Below are positions 26,281 through 35,099 of a DNA stretch of 64,000 nt, one piece after another (position 1 is the first letter of the stretch; every line of letters begins with the position of its first letter). The DNA comes from Pigmentibacter ruber (GTDB lineage Bacteria; Bdellovibrionota_B; Oligoflexia; Silvanigrellales; Silvanigrellaceae): the NCBI RefSeq assembly GCF_009792895.1, contig NZ_WSSC01000003.1:523374-587373 (forward strand), in the 5' to 3' direction. Made by a program: the position numbers and the translations under genes. The notes under the pieces are model-generated. The model was not told where the DNA came from. It saw only the letters and a list, made by a program, of their open reading frames with translations, and searched no databases.

Positions 26281-27405
26281 ATGAGTATTTTGCCCGTTAT
26301 TGAATTAAGTACTGAACTAGAAAAACCTACGCCATTTTTCTTTGGCTATCAAATAGAAGATGTACTCATAAGCAAACTAGGTAATTGTCACTTTGACAAA
26401 TTATTTTTTCTAACAGAGGAATCGGTTTTTAAACTCTATGGTGAAAAATTATTTGAAAAGCTAAAACAACTATTTCCAAATATAACTTTGAAGCTACTCC
26501 TAGCAGGTGAGCAAAATAAATACTTTAAAAATTTGGAAGAATTATGTGAAAATTTAATAGAACAAAATGTTTCAAAAAAATCCATTCTTTTAGCTTTTGG
26601 TGGAGGTGGAGTAGGAAATTTGGTAGGACTTACTGCAGGATTACTATTTCGTGGAATTCGTTTTATTGAAATCCCAACGACCTTCACGGGGCAAACTGAT
26701 AGTACTCTAAGTAACAAACAAGCCGTAAATGGAAAAACTGGCAAAAATCATTTTGGTTTATATCATTCACCTTTATATATTTTTGCTGACACACAGTATT
26801 TAATTACTGAACCAAAGCCTGCTAGAAGAGCAGGAATTGTTGAAGGTATAAAAAATGGTTTAATTTCTGATAAAGATTTTTTTACTTATTTGCATAATAA
26901 TTTATCTTATGATGAGCCAAAAAATATTATTAATACATACGATCTTGCTCTAAAAATAATAAAATCTAAATTAAAAATATTAAGAGAAGATCCTTCTGAA
27001 AAAAATTATGGAATAGTACTAGAATATGGCCATACTTTTGGCCACGGTATAGAGTGGTTACTTCAAGGAAAAATGATACATGGAGATGCTGTATCATTTG
27101 GAATGAGAATTGCAGCAGAACTTTCATTTGAAATTGGTTTGTTAAAAAGAGAAGAAGTAGATTTACATTATGATATTATTGAAAATAAATTAGGGCATAA
27201 AGAAAAACTCCCAAGTGAGATAACTACAGAAAAACTAATAGATGCAATGATCAAGGATAATAAAAAAACTGGTAGAGAACTACGTTTTGTTTTATTAGAA
27301 AAGATAGGAAAATGTTTTAATCCAGAAGGTGATTTTTTAGTTACTATTGATATAGGTATCGTTAAAAAAGTTTTGGATAAATTTTTGATGAATAATAAAT
27401 ATTAA
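26281..27405 (+). CDS. 2-deoxy-scyllo-inosose synthase-like cyclase
   Basis: 374 residues of the dehydroquinate-synthase superfamily: NAD-dependent, metal-dependent ring closure of a sugar phosphate. FGGGGVGNLVG (~106-116) binds NAD. Predicted metal ligands are Glu188, His251 and His267. Features favour 2-deoxy-scyllo-inosose synthase (BtrC/NeoC type) over true AroB: DSTLSNKQAVNG (~140-151, AroB and valiolone synthases have different residues) and LEYGHTFGHGIE, where AroB has NLGHT. Length fits (BtrC about 368). The product would be a cyclitol ketone made from glucose 6-phosphate (inference). Followed after 61 bases by an inosose-isomerase-like gene; Fur-box-like site upstream. Confidence 0.78.
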   Translation: MSILPVIELSTELEKPTPFFFGYQIEDVLISKLGNCHFDKLFFLTEESVFKLYGEKLFEKLKQLFPNITLKLLLAGEQNKYFKNLEELCENLIEQNVSKKSILLAFGGGGVGNLVGLTAGLLFRGIRFIEIPTTFTGQTDSTLSNKQAVNGKTGKNHFGLYHSPLYIFADTQYLITEPKPARRAGIVEGIKNGLISDKDFFTYLHNNLSYDEPKNIINTYDLALKIIKSKLKILREDPSEKNYGIVLEYGHTFGHGIEWLLQGKMIHGDAVSFGMRIAAELSFEIGLLKREEVDLHYDIIENKLGHKEKLPSEITTEKLIDAMIKDNKKTGRELRFVLLEKIGKCFNPEGDFLVTIDIGIVKKVLDKFLMNNKY

Positions 27406-27466
27406 TATATTTTAATTCAAAAAAATATATAATTTTTAAATATTTTCTGTTTAGAAAAGGCTAATT

Positions 27467-28348
27467 ATGTATACTGTTTTAAATATCACAAAAGATCATG
27501 ATGCTAATAATAGCAAAATGAGTTCTAATTTAGGACATGAAGAAGTGGACTTTTATCAATCTTGTAAATTAGCTAAAAAATATGGATTTAAAGGAATAAA
27601 TATCGATCTCGAATATCCAAAATATTCTGCTGCGGACATGAAGTTTTTTTTGAAAGAATTTGAACTAATACCCGCATCTTTCCATTTAACAGTAAAATTT
27701 GATGGAACAGAATTACAATTTACAGAATCTTTAAAAAAATTTCAGAAACAAGCCAAAATAGCTGAAGAAATTGGTTGTTCTTTAGCTTTAAAATACCTTC
27801 CGCCATTTTCTGAAAAATTAAATTTTGATAACCATTTTCGGTTATATATCCAAAGGTTAAATATCTTAAAGAATATTTTAGCTGATCATAATATCAAAAT
27901 TGCTTTTGAATTTATCGGACCTGCAGAAACAAGAATAAATTCAAAATTTGATTTTATTCATACAATTGATGGCGTTAGATGTTTAATAAGCGCTTCAGAT
28001 ATATATAATTATGCAGGATTTAAATTAGATATTCATCATTGGCAACATAGTGGTGCATCTTTACTAGATTTGCAGCACTTAGATTTGCAAAGTATTTTAT
28101 ACATTGAATTAAATGATGGATTAGTCGGATATAATAGTTTTTATATGCCCGAGTTTAAAAGAAAATTACCTCTGCAAACTGGAGTAAATGATGTGAAAGG
28201 TTTCTTAAGTGTATTAATGCAAAAAGGATATTTGGGTCCAGTTGCAGTTGAACCATGGGATATAGAAATATCTGAACTTCCAATTGAAGAAGCTATTTTC
28301 AGAGCAAAAAAATCGCTTGATGATTCATTTGCAATCATTTCTACCTGA
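27467..28348 (+). CDS. IolI-like sugar/inosose isomerase (TIM barrel)
   Basis: 293 residues of the xylose-isomerase-like TIM-barrel family (AP_endonuc_2). Metal-ligand strands are visible as KIAFEFIGPAETR, GFKLDIHHWQHSG, LYIELNDG and VAVEPWD. The FEFIGPAETRIN region and the late GVNDVKGFLSVLMQKGYLGPVAVE region resemble 2-keto-myo-inositol isomerase IolI more than endonuclease IV. IolI-type enzymes act on inososes, which is the product class expected from the upstream cyclase. Probably one operon (61-base gap). RBS AAAAGG. The exact reaction (isomerase, epimerase or dehydratase) cannot be told from the sequence. Confidence 0.72.
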   Translation: MYTVLNITKDHDANNSKMSSNLGHEEVDFYQSCKLAKKYGFKGINIDLEYPKYSAADMKFFLKEFELIPASFHLTVKFDGTELQFTESLKKFQKQAKIAEEIGCSLALKYLPPFSEKLNFDNHFRLYIQRLNILKNILADHNIKIAFEFIGPAETRINSKFDFIHTIDGVRCLISASDIYNYAGFKLDIHHWQHSGASLLDLQHLDLQSILYIELNDGLVGYNSFYMPEFKRKLPLQTGVNDVKGFLSVLMQKGYLGPVAVEPWDIEISELPIEEAIFRAKKSLDDSFAIIST

Positions 28349-28369
28349 AAAAAGGCTATTTTTTTTCAG
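28345..28369. terminator. AT-rich hairpin between convergent stops
   Basis: CTGAAAAAA and TTTTTTCAG pair across GGCTATT; both convergent stop codons lie within it. A and T tracts on each side would let it act on both strands, but the stem has few G-C pairs. Confidence 0.4.
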
Positions 28370-28895
28370 CCATTCCTTTTAATTTTTTTAATCCTTTTTC
28401 AAATTCTCCTCCAACATATTTATCCATATTAATTATACCAAGAGTGCAAATTAATCTTCCTAAAAATGTATTTTTTCCTTCAACAGACCATTCCATTGTG
28501 GTCTGATTTTCATTCTTTTTTGTTAACTTAAAAATAGAAATTTGTTCAAAGCTCATTGGTTTTGTATAGGTTATTTTGGTTTTTACTTTTTCATTAAGAA
28601 TTTGTTCAACTACTTCAGCTTTTCCTTGCCCCATATTGCCATTACTTTCCCAAATTGAAGTAGCACCTACTCCGCTTTCAGGGCCTTGGTAAGTCATTTT
28701 TAAATTTGGATCTTGATCTTTCCAAGGCATCCATTCGTCAGCTAATTTTACGCTAGAAATATATGGAAAAACTTTATCTGCTGAAAGATCAATATCAATT
28801 TCTCTTTTTATTAGGTAATCACCTGGAATAACTGCGACATAAATTAAAAAGAGACTAATAGATATCAAAATAACTAGAATAATTTTTTTTAACAT
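28356..28895 (-). CDS. SRPBCC-fold protein with N-terminal membrane anchor
   Basis: 179 residues. An uncleaved hydrophobic helix (KKIILVILISISLFLIYVAV) is followed by a START/Bet v1-like domain: IKREIDIDLSADKVFPYISSVKLADEWMPW is typical of polyketide_cyc2-type SRPBCC proteins, with GVGATSIWESNGNMGQGKAEV next. The fold forms a hydrophobic ligand pocket; ligand unknown. It is convergent with the cyclitol pair, so it is probably not in the same operon. Confidence 0.8.
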   Translation of the reverse strand: MLKKIILVILISISLFLIYVAVIPGDYLIKREIDIDLSADKVFPYISSVKLADEWMPWKDQDPNLKMTYQGPESGVGATSIWESNGNMGQGKAEVVEQILNEKVKTKITYTKPMSFEQISIFKLTKKNENQTTMEWSVEGKNTFLGRLICTLGIINMDKYVGGEFEKGLKKLKGMAEKK

Positions 28896-28971
28896 AACCC
28901 ATTTTCCTTTAACTGTTGATACTTTGAAAGAGTGTAACCTTTCTTCTATTACTAAAGGAAGTTTTTTTAAG

Positions 28972-29346
28972 TCAAAAAAATTTTTTTGTTACGTAAATAC
29001 CTAGAAAAGTTATAACAAGCCCCAAAACTGGACTCACTGTAAAATAAAGAAAAGCTTGTAAAAATTTTCCAGCTGCAATTAACTTATAAGTATCAAGACA
29101 ATAAGAAGAAAAGGTAGTGAATCCTCCTAAAAAACCAATTATAATTCCTGTTTTAAGCTCAGAACTGAATTGATATTTTTCAAAGGAAAGACTGTAGATA
29201 ACACCAATTAAGAATGCTCCTAATATATTTATTGTAAGGATATCAATAGGAAACGTGTAGTCAGTATATTTTTGAAATACTTTTCCAATATAATAACGAC
29301 TAAAGACTCCTAAAAGCCCAAAAATCCCTAAGTAAACACTTAACAT
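28972..29346 (-). CDS. crcB: Fluoride channel CrcB/Fluc
   Basis: About 124 residues with four membrane helices. GVFSRYYIG, NILGAFLIGVIYS and GFLGGFTTFSSYCLD match the fluoride channel family, in which the GGxTTFS segment lines the pore; the protein exports F- as a dual-topology dimer. Start chosen at 29346 (MLSVYLG), because AGAGG lies five bases upstream; the longer reading from 29382 adds a polar N-terminus. No fluoride riboswitch was recognised upstream. Confidence 0.9.
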   Translation of the reverse strand: MLSVYLGIFGLLGVFSRYYIGKVFQKYTDYTFPIDILTINILGAFLIGVIYSLSFEKYQFSSELKTGIIIGFLGGFTTFSSYCLDTYKLIAAGKFLQAFLYFTVSPVLGLVITFLGIYVTKKFF

Positions 29347-29416
29347 ACCAGCCTCTTTTTTAATTGAATCAGAATCAATCAATAAATAAACAATAATATC
29401 ATATATTTAAAAAACA

Positions 29417-29444
29417 TTGCAATTACCGAAAACAATTGTATAAT
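29417..29444 (+). promoter_or_regulatory. Sigma-70-like promoter of mltA
   Basis: TTGCAA (29417-29422), a 16-base spacer and TATAAT (29439-29444), giving a leader of about 100 bases to the mltA start codon. Clearer than most -35/-10 pairs in this AT-rich DNA. Confidence 0.55.
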
Positions 29445-29548
29445 GATTCTTCTATTTTTTTGATAGTTCCTATTTCTAAGTAGAAATTCAAAACTTAGCA
29501 GTTTCCCAGGAACATTCTTTAAACAAATATTTTATATATGAGTTCTTT

Positions 29549-30766
29549 ATGAAAATTAAGTATTTTATTGTACAAATTTTTATTTCTATTTTTCTATTGT
29601 TAGCATGTAAAACAACAGAAATTAAAAAAGAAGAAAAAAATTATACTTTTGAAAAAACAGATTGGGCTGCTGTTTCTTTTTTAGAAGATCAAAGTAAATA
29701 TAAAAATTTATTGCTAGCTATTGATTCTAATTTAAAATGGTTGAATAGAAAAAAGAATGATAGTGTTTTTAATTATGGTAATATTTCTTTTAACACAAGT
29801 GATTACATTTGTACAACCAACTATTTTCTTGATGAATTAAAAGAAAAAAATAGACTTGATGTGGATTTGGTTAAAAAATACTTTGAGATATATAAGGTAA
29901 AAAATAAAGAAAATTATAATGTATTATATACTGGATACTATATACCTTATGCTATAGCGAGCAATGAAAAAACAAATAAATTTAATATTCCAGTTTATAA
30001 AACTCCTTCTGACTTAGTTAGCGTTCACTTAGAAGACTTTTATCCTGATCTAAAAGGGAAAGTAATTCGTGGAAGAATAAATAAAAATAGATTATTGCCT
30101 TATTGGACAAGAGAAGAAATTATGGAGAAAAAGAAACTCCAAAATAAAGATCTTGAGATTGCTTGGGTTAGTAATAAAACAGATTTATTTTTTATTGAAA
30201 TTCAAGGCTCAGGTTTGTTAACATTTTCTGATGGGTCAAAAAAATACATTCATTATGCTCAACAAAATGGTAGAGAATATAAGCCAATTGGTTCTTTACT
30301 TGTCAAAGAAGGTGCTATAACTAAAGAAAACGTTTCTATGCAAGCTATTAAAAAGTGGCTTAAAGAAAATCCTAAAGAAGAGCAAAGAATCTTAAATTTC
30401 AATAAATCTTATGTCTTTTTTAATTTAGAAAATGATGGGCCTTTTGGGAACATCAATGTTAAATTAATTTCTGAAAGAAGTATAGCCGCGGATCAAAGAT
30501 ATTTTCCAGCAGGTTCATTAATGTTACTAGATTTCCCTTATCCTGAATCAACTTCTGGTAAAGATAATACTAATAAGTTTTCACAGTTGGCATTTGTACA
30601 TGATACAGGAGGCGCTATTAAAGGACCCAGTCGAATAGATGTCTTTTGGGGCGAGGGAGAATTAGCAGGAGAAATTGCCGGAAAAACTAAGCAAAACGGA
30701 GAAATTTATCTGCTTGCTCCAAAATTAAAATGTAACACTTTCTATACTGCAAGCAATATTAATTAA
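29549..30766 (+). CDS. mltA: Membrane-bound lytic murein transglycosylase A
   Basis: 405 residues. A lipoprotein signal ends in LLAC (Cys20). The MltA domain contains YTGYYIPYA, IPVYKTPSDL, WVSNKTDLFFIEIQGSG and the C-terminal 3D domain HDTGGAIKGPSRIDVFWGEG, with the catalytic Asp expected in the last. It cleaves the glycan strand of peptidoglycan to 1,6-anhydromuropeptides at the outer-membrane inner leaflet. Its stop overlaps the convergent receiver gene by eight bases. Confidence 0.93.
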   Translation: MKIKYFIVQIFISIFLLLACKTTEIKKEEKNYTFEKTDWAAVSFLEDQSKYKNLLLAIDSNLKWLNRKKNDSVFNYGNISFNTSDYICTTNYFLDELKEKNRLDVDLVKKYFEIYKVKNKENYNVLYTGYYIPYAIASNEKTNKFNIPVYKTPSDLVSVHLEDFYPDLKGKVIRGRINKNRLLPYWTREEIMEKKKLQNKDLEIAWVSNKTDLFFIEIQGSGLLTFSDGSKKYIHYAQQNGREYKPIGSLLVKEGAITKENVSMQAIKKWLKENPKEEQRILNFNKSYVFFNLENDGPFGNINVKLISERSIAADQRYFPAGSLMLLDFPYPESTSGKDNTNKFSQLAFVHDTGGAIKGPSRIDVFWGEGELAGEIAGKTKQNGEIYLLAPKLKCNTFYTASNIN

Positions 30767-31175
30767 TTACAGGTTTAATGCCTTGTTTAACAAGTCTTTC
30801 TTTCCATCTTATTCTGTTACTTATTAATAAGCTCTTTAACTCATCTAAAGAATAGCTATTATCTTTAGCTAATGATAAGTCATAGTAATGAGAATTTTCT
30901 AGATCAATAAAGTTTTGCTTGTAATTAGAATAAAGTATAATATCTTTTGTATATTTATGTTTTCTTAATATTTTAGAAAAATTAATTTTTAAAATATTTC
31001 TACTTCCATACATAACATCAGCAATAATGTAATCAAAAAAGTTTAAATTATCTAAATGCTTATCTAAAAATTCATCAGGATCGTTAAAATAATAAGAATT
31101 ACAATTATTTTCTAAACTTGATTTCCATATATTAATATAAAATTCCTCATCATCAATTACAGCAACATTAACCAT
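30759..31175 (-). CDS. Single-domain response-regulator-like protein
   Basis: 138 residues, receiver domain only. VAVIDDEE (acidic pocket Asp8-Asp9), IIADVMYG (phospho-acceptor Asp53), ILYSNYK (Ser/Thr position) and LAKDN (conserved Lys) follow the receiver order, though the flanks are unusual. There is no output domain. It follows the kinase-like gene by 16 bases on the same strand, with RBS AAAGGA, and is probably its partner. Confidence 0.75.
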   Translation of the reverse strand: MVNVAVIDDEEFYINIWKSSLENNCNSYYFNDPDEFLDKHLDNLNFFDYIIADVMYGSRNILKINFSKILRKHKYTKDIILYSNYKQNFIDLENSHYYDLSLAKDNSYSLDELKSLLISNRIRWKERLVKQGIKPVIN

Positions 31176-31191
31176 TTTTTTTCCTTTATTG

Positions 31192-32127
31192 TTATGAATT
31201 TTTTATAAAAATGTTGAATTCAATTATTCCCTCATTCAAATTGATAATTAAATTACAATTATTTTTTGTAAAAAGAGATTTGATTATTAGAAATTCAAAA
31301 TCACTGTCATAACTTTTCTTAAAATTTTCAATAATTGATAGAGATTCTTTATCAAGTAATTGAAAAATAATATTAATAAATGTGCTTTTATTATTATTTG
31401 TTGATAAGTAAAAATTATATTCGGTAGCTTTAGCTTTTAAGAATGACAGTAATGACTTTATTGCTCTTTCTAAATAAACTTTGTTAACTTTGATAATTGT
31501 ATTATTACTGTAATTTTTTTTAAAAATTAAGTTTTTTTCTTCACTTAATTTGTCCTGCAAAAAAATATTTAACTCTTCTAAATTAATATCTTGAGTACGA
31601 AAATCAATTGTGTTGCAATGAATTAGAAATGAATCACAGAAATCTTCAACTTTTTTTATGCTTTTTTCTACTTCATTACTTATGTTATCGAGTAGTGGTT
31701 TTGCTTTTTGTTCTTGAGTTGCTGAGATTAACATTTTGGATAAATTAAGAGGTTTTCTTATGTCATGTGAGAGAAATTTTTTAAATAAATTAATGAGACT
31801 CATTTTTTCATTCAAATGCTTATTGATATCATTAATTTTATTTATGTAAAAAAAATATTTAGCAAAATATAATAAGAATAAAATATTGATTAAAAAAATA
31901 AAAATGAGTAATATGTTATTTATTAAATTATTATTTAAAAATGAGTTTTGAATTGAATGAGAAAAAATTAAAGTTTTTTCACTTCCTTCAAAATTTTGTA
32001 CTTTTTGATTAGAAAGAATTAGATTTATTTTTTCATCTTTACTTTTAATTGTTAAAAGAAAGTAAGCAGATATTAGAATATTACAGGTAAGAATAATAGA
32101 TAAATATAACAAAAATTTTTTTCGCAT
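31192..32127 (-). CDS. Degenerate membrane histidine-kinase-like protein
   Basis: 311 residues. Two membrane helices (~4-27 and ~70-95) flank a short periplasmic part of about 40 residues. An H-box FLSHDIRKPLNLSKML (His121) marks a dimerisation domain. After it, an ATPase domain is hard to see: the N-box has no Asn and no DxGxG or GxGLGL is present. It may not bind ATP, and could be a phosphotransfer or sensing partner for the receiver gene downstream. Very Asn/Lys/Ile-rich, as are its neighbours. Confidence 0.65.
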   Translation of the reverse strand: MRKKFLLYLSIILTCNILISAYFLLTIKSKDEKINLILSNQKVQNFEGSEKTLIFSHSIQNSFLNNNLINNILLIFIFLINILFLLYFAKYFFYINKINDINKHLNEKMSLINLFKKFLSHDIRKPLNLSKMLISATQEQKAKPLLDNISNEVEKSIKKVEDFCDSFLIHCNTIDFRTQDINLEELNIFLQDKLSEEKNLIFKKNYSNNTIIKVNKVYLERAIKSLLSFLKAKATEYNFYLSTNNNKSTFINIIFQLLDKESLSIIENFKKSYDSDFEFLIIKSLFTKNNCNLIINLNEGIIEFNIFIKNS

Positions 32128-32484
32128 AAATATGACTTTAACTATTTCTAAAATTACAGATAAAAAACAATCAAGTATCTTTTTGCAATATCTTTAGCGT
32201 AAACGCAAAGAATTGATAGATAATACATATATTTTTTACTTTCTGAAGTCAATTTTTAATAAAATAGTTGATTGATGATTAATTATAGTAAATCTATTAA
32301 AAAATATTATTTCAAATATATCAATTAATTTTATTTTCTTTTGGTAATCTTTCTGGAATTGTTCGCCTTTTGTGTTAGCTATAAAAAGATTTTTTGAACA
32401 AATTTTTATAAAATAACTTGCTTTTGTGAATTTTTAGTTTATTTTCCAACATACTTTGTTAACTTATACCTAGAGGAGGATAAC
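32128..32484. other. Divergent intergenic region
   Basis: 357 bases between the kinase-like and XRE genes. AT-rich; the only clear element is GAGGAGG, seven bases before the TTG start of the XRE gene. No RNA gene or long repeat is seen. Confidence 0.5.
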
Positions 32485-33132
32485 TTGGCAAAAAAAAAAT
32501 ATAGCAATTCAGATTTGTTAAACCAAGAAGTATCTGATTTTGATGCTGATAAAGAGTTTTTTGAACACCAACGTGAAGAAATAAAAAAACAGCTTTCACA
32601 TTTTCTTATTAATTTTAGAGCAACCAATAGGCTTACTCAAGCTCAAATGGGTATAAAATTAGGCTGTTCCCAGCAGCAATATAAACGGGTAGAAGATGGT
32701 GAAGAGGATAGAATAGCAAATGCTATCTCTTATATTAAAAAATTTGCTGATTTGAATGGAAGCAAAAAAATTTCTGACTTTGTAGGATATTTGGTAAATG
32801 AGCCGCCTCAGGTTAGAACAAGTAATCTTTCTAATAACGAACAGGTTCTAGTTTCGGCATTTGCACATGTCGATAGAGAAGATAGAAGACTTTTTATTGA
32901 AGGTTATTGTCGTGATAATAATGGCTTAAAATTTTCAAAAGTAGTTAAGATTCTTAGTTTGATACCAAATATTAGCAATGAATTTCTTGATATTTTTACT
33001 CTTTCATTACTTGAAAATAAAACAAGTCCCGATTTCATTGATTTAGAAGAAAAAAAGCAAATGTTTGAAAAACTTAAGCAAAGACAAAAACGAAGTTATA
33101 AAAGGAAAAATTCTGATCTTGTTAAGAACTAA
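32485..33132 (+). CDS. XRE-family helix-turn-helix regulator (TTG start)
   Basis: 215 residues. A Cro/C1-type HTH spans ~45-95 (NRLTQAQMGIKLGCSQQQYKRVEDG). The rest, including a Lys/Arg-rich tail, is not recognised. The start is TTG, decided by GAGGAGG five bases upstream and by the lack of any ATG before the HTH. A 131-base gap separates it from a large lipoprotein gene on the same strand, which it may regulate (inference). Confidence 0.8.
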   Translation: MAKKKYSNSDLLNQEVSDFDADKEFFEHQREEIKKQLSHFLINFRATNRLTQAQMGIKLGCSQQQYKRVEDGEEDRIANAISYIKKFADLNGSKKISDFVGYLVNEPPQVRTSNLSNNEQVLVSAFAHVDREDRRLFIEGYCRDNNGLKFSKVVKILSLIPNISNEFLDIFTLSLLENKTSPDFIDLEEKKQMFEKLKQRQKRSYKRKNSDLVKN

Positions 33133-33263
33133 AAATTCTAATTGTTTTATATTATTGGAATAATCTTTAATAAACAAAAAAAACTTCAAATAAATAATTA
33201 AAAGAGCCGAATAAACATTGCTTAGGAATGAAGAAACATTCTTAATTTGTTTAGGAGGTAAAA

Positions 33264-35099
33264 GTGCTTAAGTCAAAGTTAGGTACCTATTTCGTTACAT
33301 TATCTTTCCTTAGTCTGTTGTATGGATGTGCGCAGGGTGGCGGTTCTGGTGGAGGTGGCTCAAGTGGTAACACTTCTGGAGATATCACAGTAAAACAATC
33401 AGCTGATGCTAGTGACAATATTAAGAAGCTTGCTGTAGCAATGGATCCTTATCTAGGAAAAGGTTACAATTCTTTGCTAGGTATGAATACAAAAGGTTTT
33501 TGTCTTGGAAATGTAGCTGCAAAATTCACTGCTAAAAGGCAAAATATTACAAAATTTGATAAAATAGATTCTCTTGAAACATTATTTAATAACAATAATT
33601 TTAGTTTTTCAAGATCAGTTGGATTAAGTTTTGGTGGAGAAGGAATTTCAGGTTTTTTGGGTGGACTTTTAAACAGTTTACCTGGAGTAAATACTAGTTT
33701 AGGCTTTGGATTATCAAGTGCATTTAATTTTAGTAGCTATACTACTAATATGTTAATGGTTGTTAAAAATATTGCGGGTTCAAGACAAATGGATGTAGCT
33801 GATAAGAGCACTACCAATTATGTTATAAATCCTCAATACGCAAATTTAACTACAAATCAGTTTGCAGTTTTATGTGGCGATGGTGTGATTACTGAACAAT
33901 CAGCTGAATCTAATCTGTACTTTGCTTTAAAGTTTGCATTTGCAAATACTGCTACAAAAAATTCTTTTGATCTAAGTTTTGGACTTGGTGGAAAAATTCC
34001 AATTCCAGATGTTCCAGGAATGACAGCTTCTTTTGATTTTAAAGCAATGTTTGGCAATGTAAATCAAACAACAAGAGCAAACACAAATTTAACAATTTAT
34101 GCAATGCAAGTAGGTGGTGATAGTACGAAATTACCAAATGCATTAAAAAATGGTCTTTCTTGTAATTTAGCGAATGAAAAAGGGTGTTCAGATCTTTTTT
34201 CAACTATTAATGATTATATTGCAGTTAAATATCCTGCTCAATTTAGTGAGAATGATTTAAAAGCGTTAGAAAAAAATCCTGAAGACTCAAAGTATGTTTT
34301 ATCAACAAGTCAAATTTCTTCTTATGCAGAATTGCCAATTTTTGATAAAGAAAAATTTGTTTCTCAAGATATTGCAAGTAAATTAAGTGCCAATGTTGAT
34401 CTTAAAAATCAAATTAAAAATAAAACAAGTTTACAAATAAGTAACTATTTTTATGTGCTTAATTTGGCTAATAGTGATAACTACAGAGCAAATTTATTGG
34501 CTAAAGGCGAAAAAGACATGATATTGAATAACTTAGTAAATATGAATAATACATTTACTAAATTAATTTCAATTATTGACGTATGCTATGATAATATAGA
34601 TAAATGTTTAAGTGATGTTTCTAATATTTTTTCTCCAGGTTCTATGTATAAACCAATGGATGAAGATGTTAGAAAAATAGTTGTCGATTCAAAAATTATA
34701 GGAAGAACTATAAAATCTGATTTATCAGCTAGTTCTGAGGGTTTTTTAACTCCAACGCAATTGCAAGGATATGATACAATAATTGTAAAAATTGTTACAA
34801 GTGATGGATTAGTTGTTAATTTAAATCCAATTCCAAATGTTAATATAGATCCTAATCAAGCTCTAGCTATATTAACTTGCAGTGCAGAAGGTAAAAGTCA
34901 AAGTACAGGTAATATGACTATTTATACTAAAAACTTTATTAATATAAAAGCTACAGACTTCGTTTGGAAATCAGGTAAAAGTGCAAAAGACTATTCAACT
35001 AGCAAGATTTGTAGAGTTGATAGTCAGGTCTTAACTAAGTTTACAAACCCTGTTGCTGTTGAAGTTTGGGGAATGAATACGTTTGCTGGTATCCCATAA
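33264..35099 (+). CDS. Large Gly-rich-linker surface-type lipoprotein
   Basis: 611 residues with a GTG start supported by AGGAGG. The signal ends in LYGC (Cys22), followed by a Gly/Ser linker. The mature part includes FSRSVGLSFGGEGISGFLGGLLNSLPGV and a second similar SFDLSFGLGGKIPIPDVPGMTASF stretch, which look like amphipathic or membrane-active hairpins; no known domain is recognised. Six or more Cys residues in the mature protein suggest disulfides. Its 3' end overlaps lnt by 17 bases. Confidence 0.75.
   Translation: MLKSKLGTYFVTLSFLSLLYGCAQGGGSGGGGSSGNTSGDITVKQSADASDNIKKLAVAMDPYLGKGYNSLLGMNTKGFCLGNVAAKFTAKRQNITKFDKIDSLETLFNNNNFSFSRSVGLSFGGEGISGFLGGLLNSLPGVNTSLGFGLSSAFNFSSYTTNMLMVVKNIAGSRQMDVADKSTTNYVINPQYANLTTNQFAVLCGDGVITEQSAESNLYFALKFAFANTATKNSFDLSFGLGGKIPIPDVPGMTASFDFKAMFGNVNQTTRANTNLTIYAMQVGGDSTKLPNALKNGLSCNLANEKGCSDLFSTINDYIAVKYPAQFSENDLKALEKNPEDSKYVLSTSQISSYAELPIFDKEKFVSQDIASKLSANVDLKNQIKNKTSLQISNYFYVLNLANSDNYRANLLAKGEKDMILNNLVNMNNTFTKLISIIDVCYDNIDKCLSDVSNIFSPGSMYKPMDEDVRKIVVDSKIIGRTIKSDLSASSEGFLTPTQLQGYDTIIVKIVTSDGLVVNLNPIPNVNIDPNQALAILTCSAEGKSQSTGNMTIYTKNFINIKATDFVWKSGKSAKDYSTSKICRVDSQVLTKFTNPVAVEVWGMNTFAGIP

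Noticed and set aside
29439..29460. Second Fur-like site upstream of mltA (TATAATGATTCTT shared with 26207)
   Set aside because: Only the left half matches; the right half of the consensus is lost, and the match is explained by the -10 element.
30759..30766. Frameshift between mltA and the receiver gene
   Set aside because: They are convergent genes whose stop codons overlap by eight bases.
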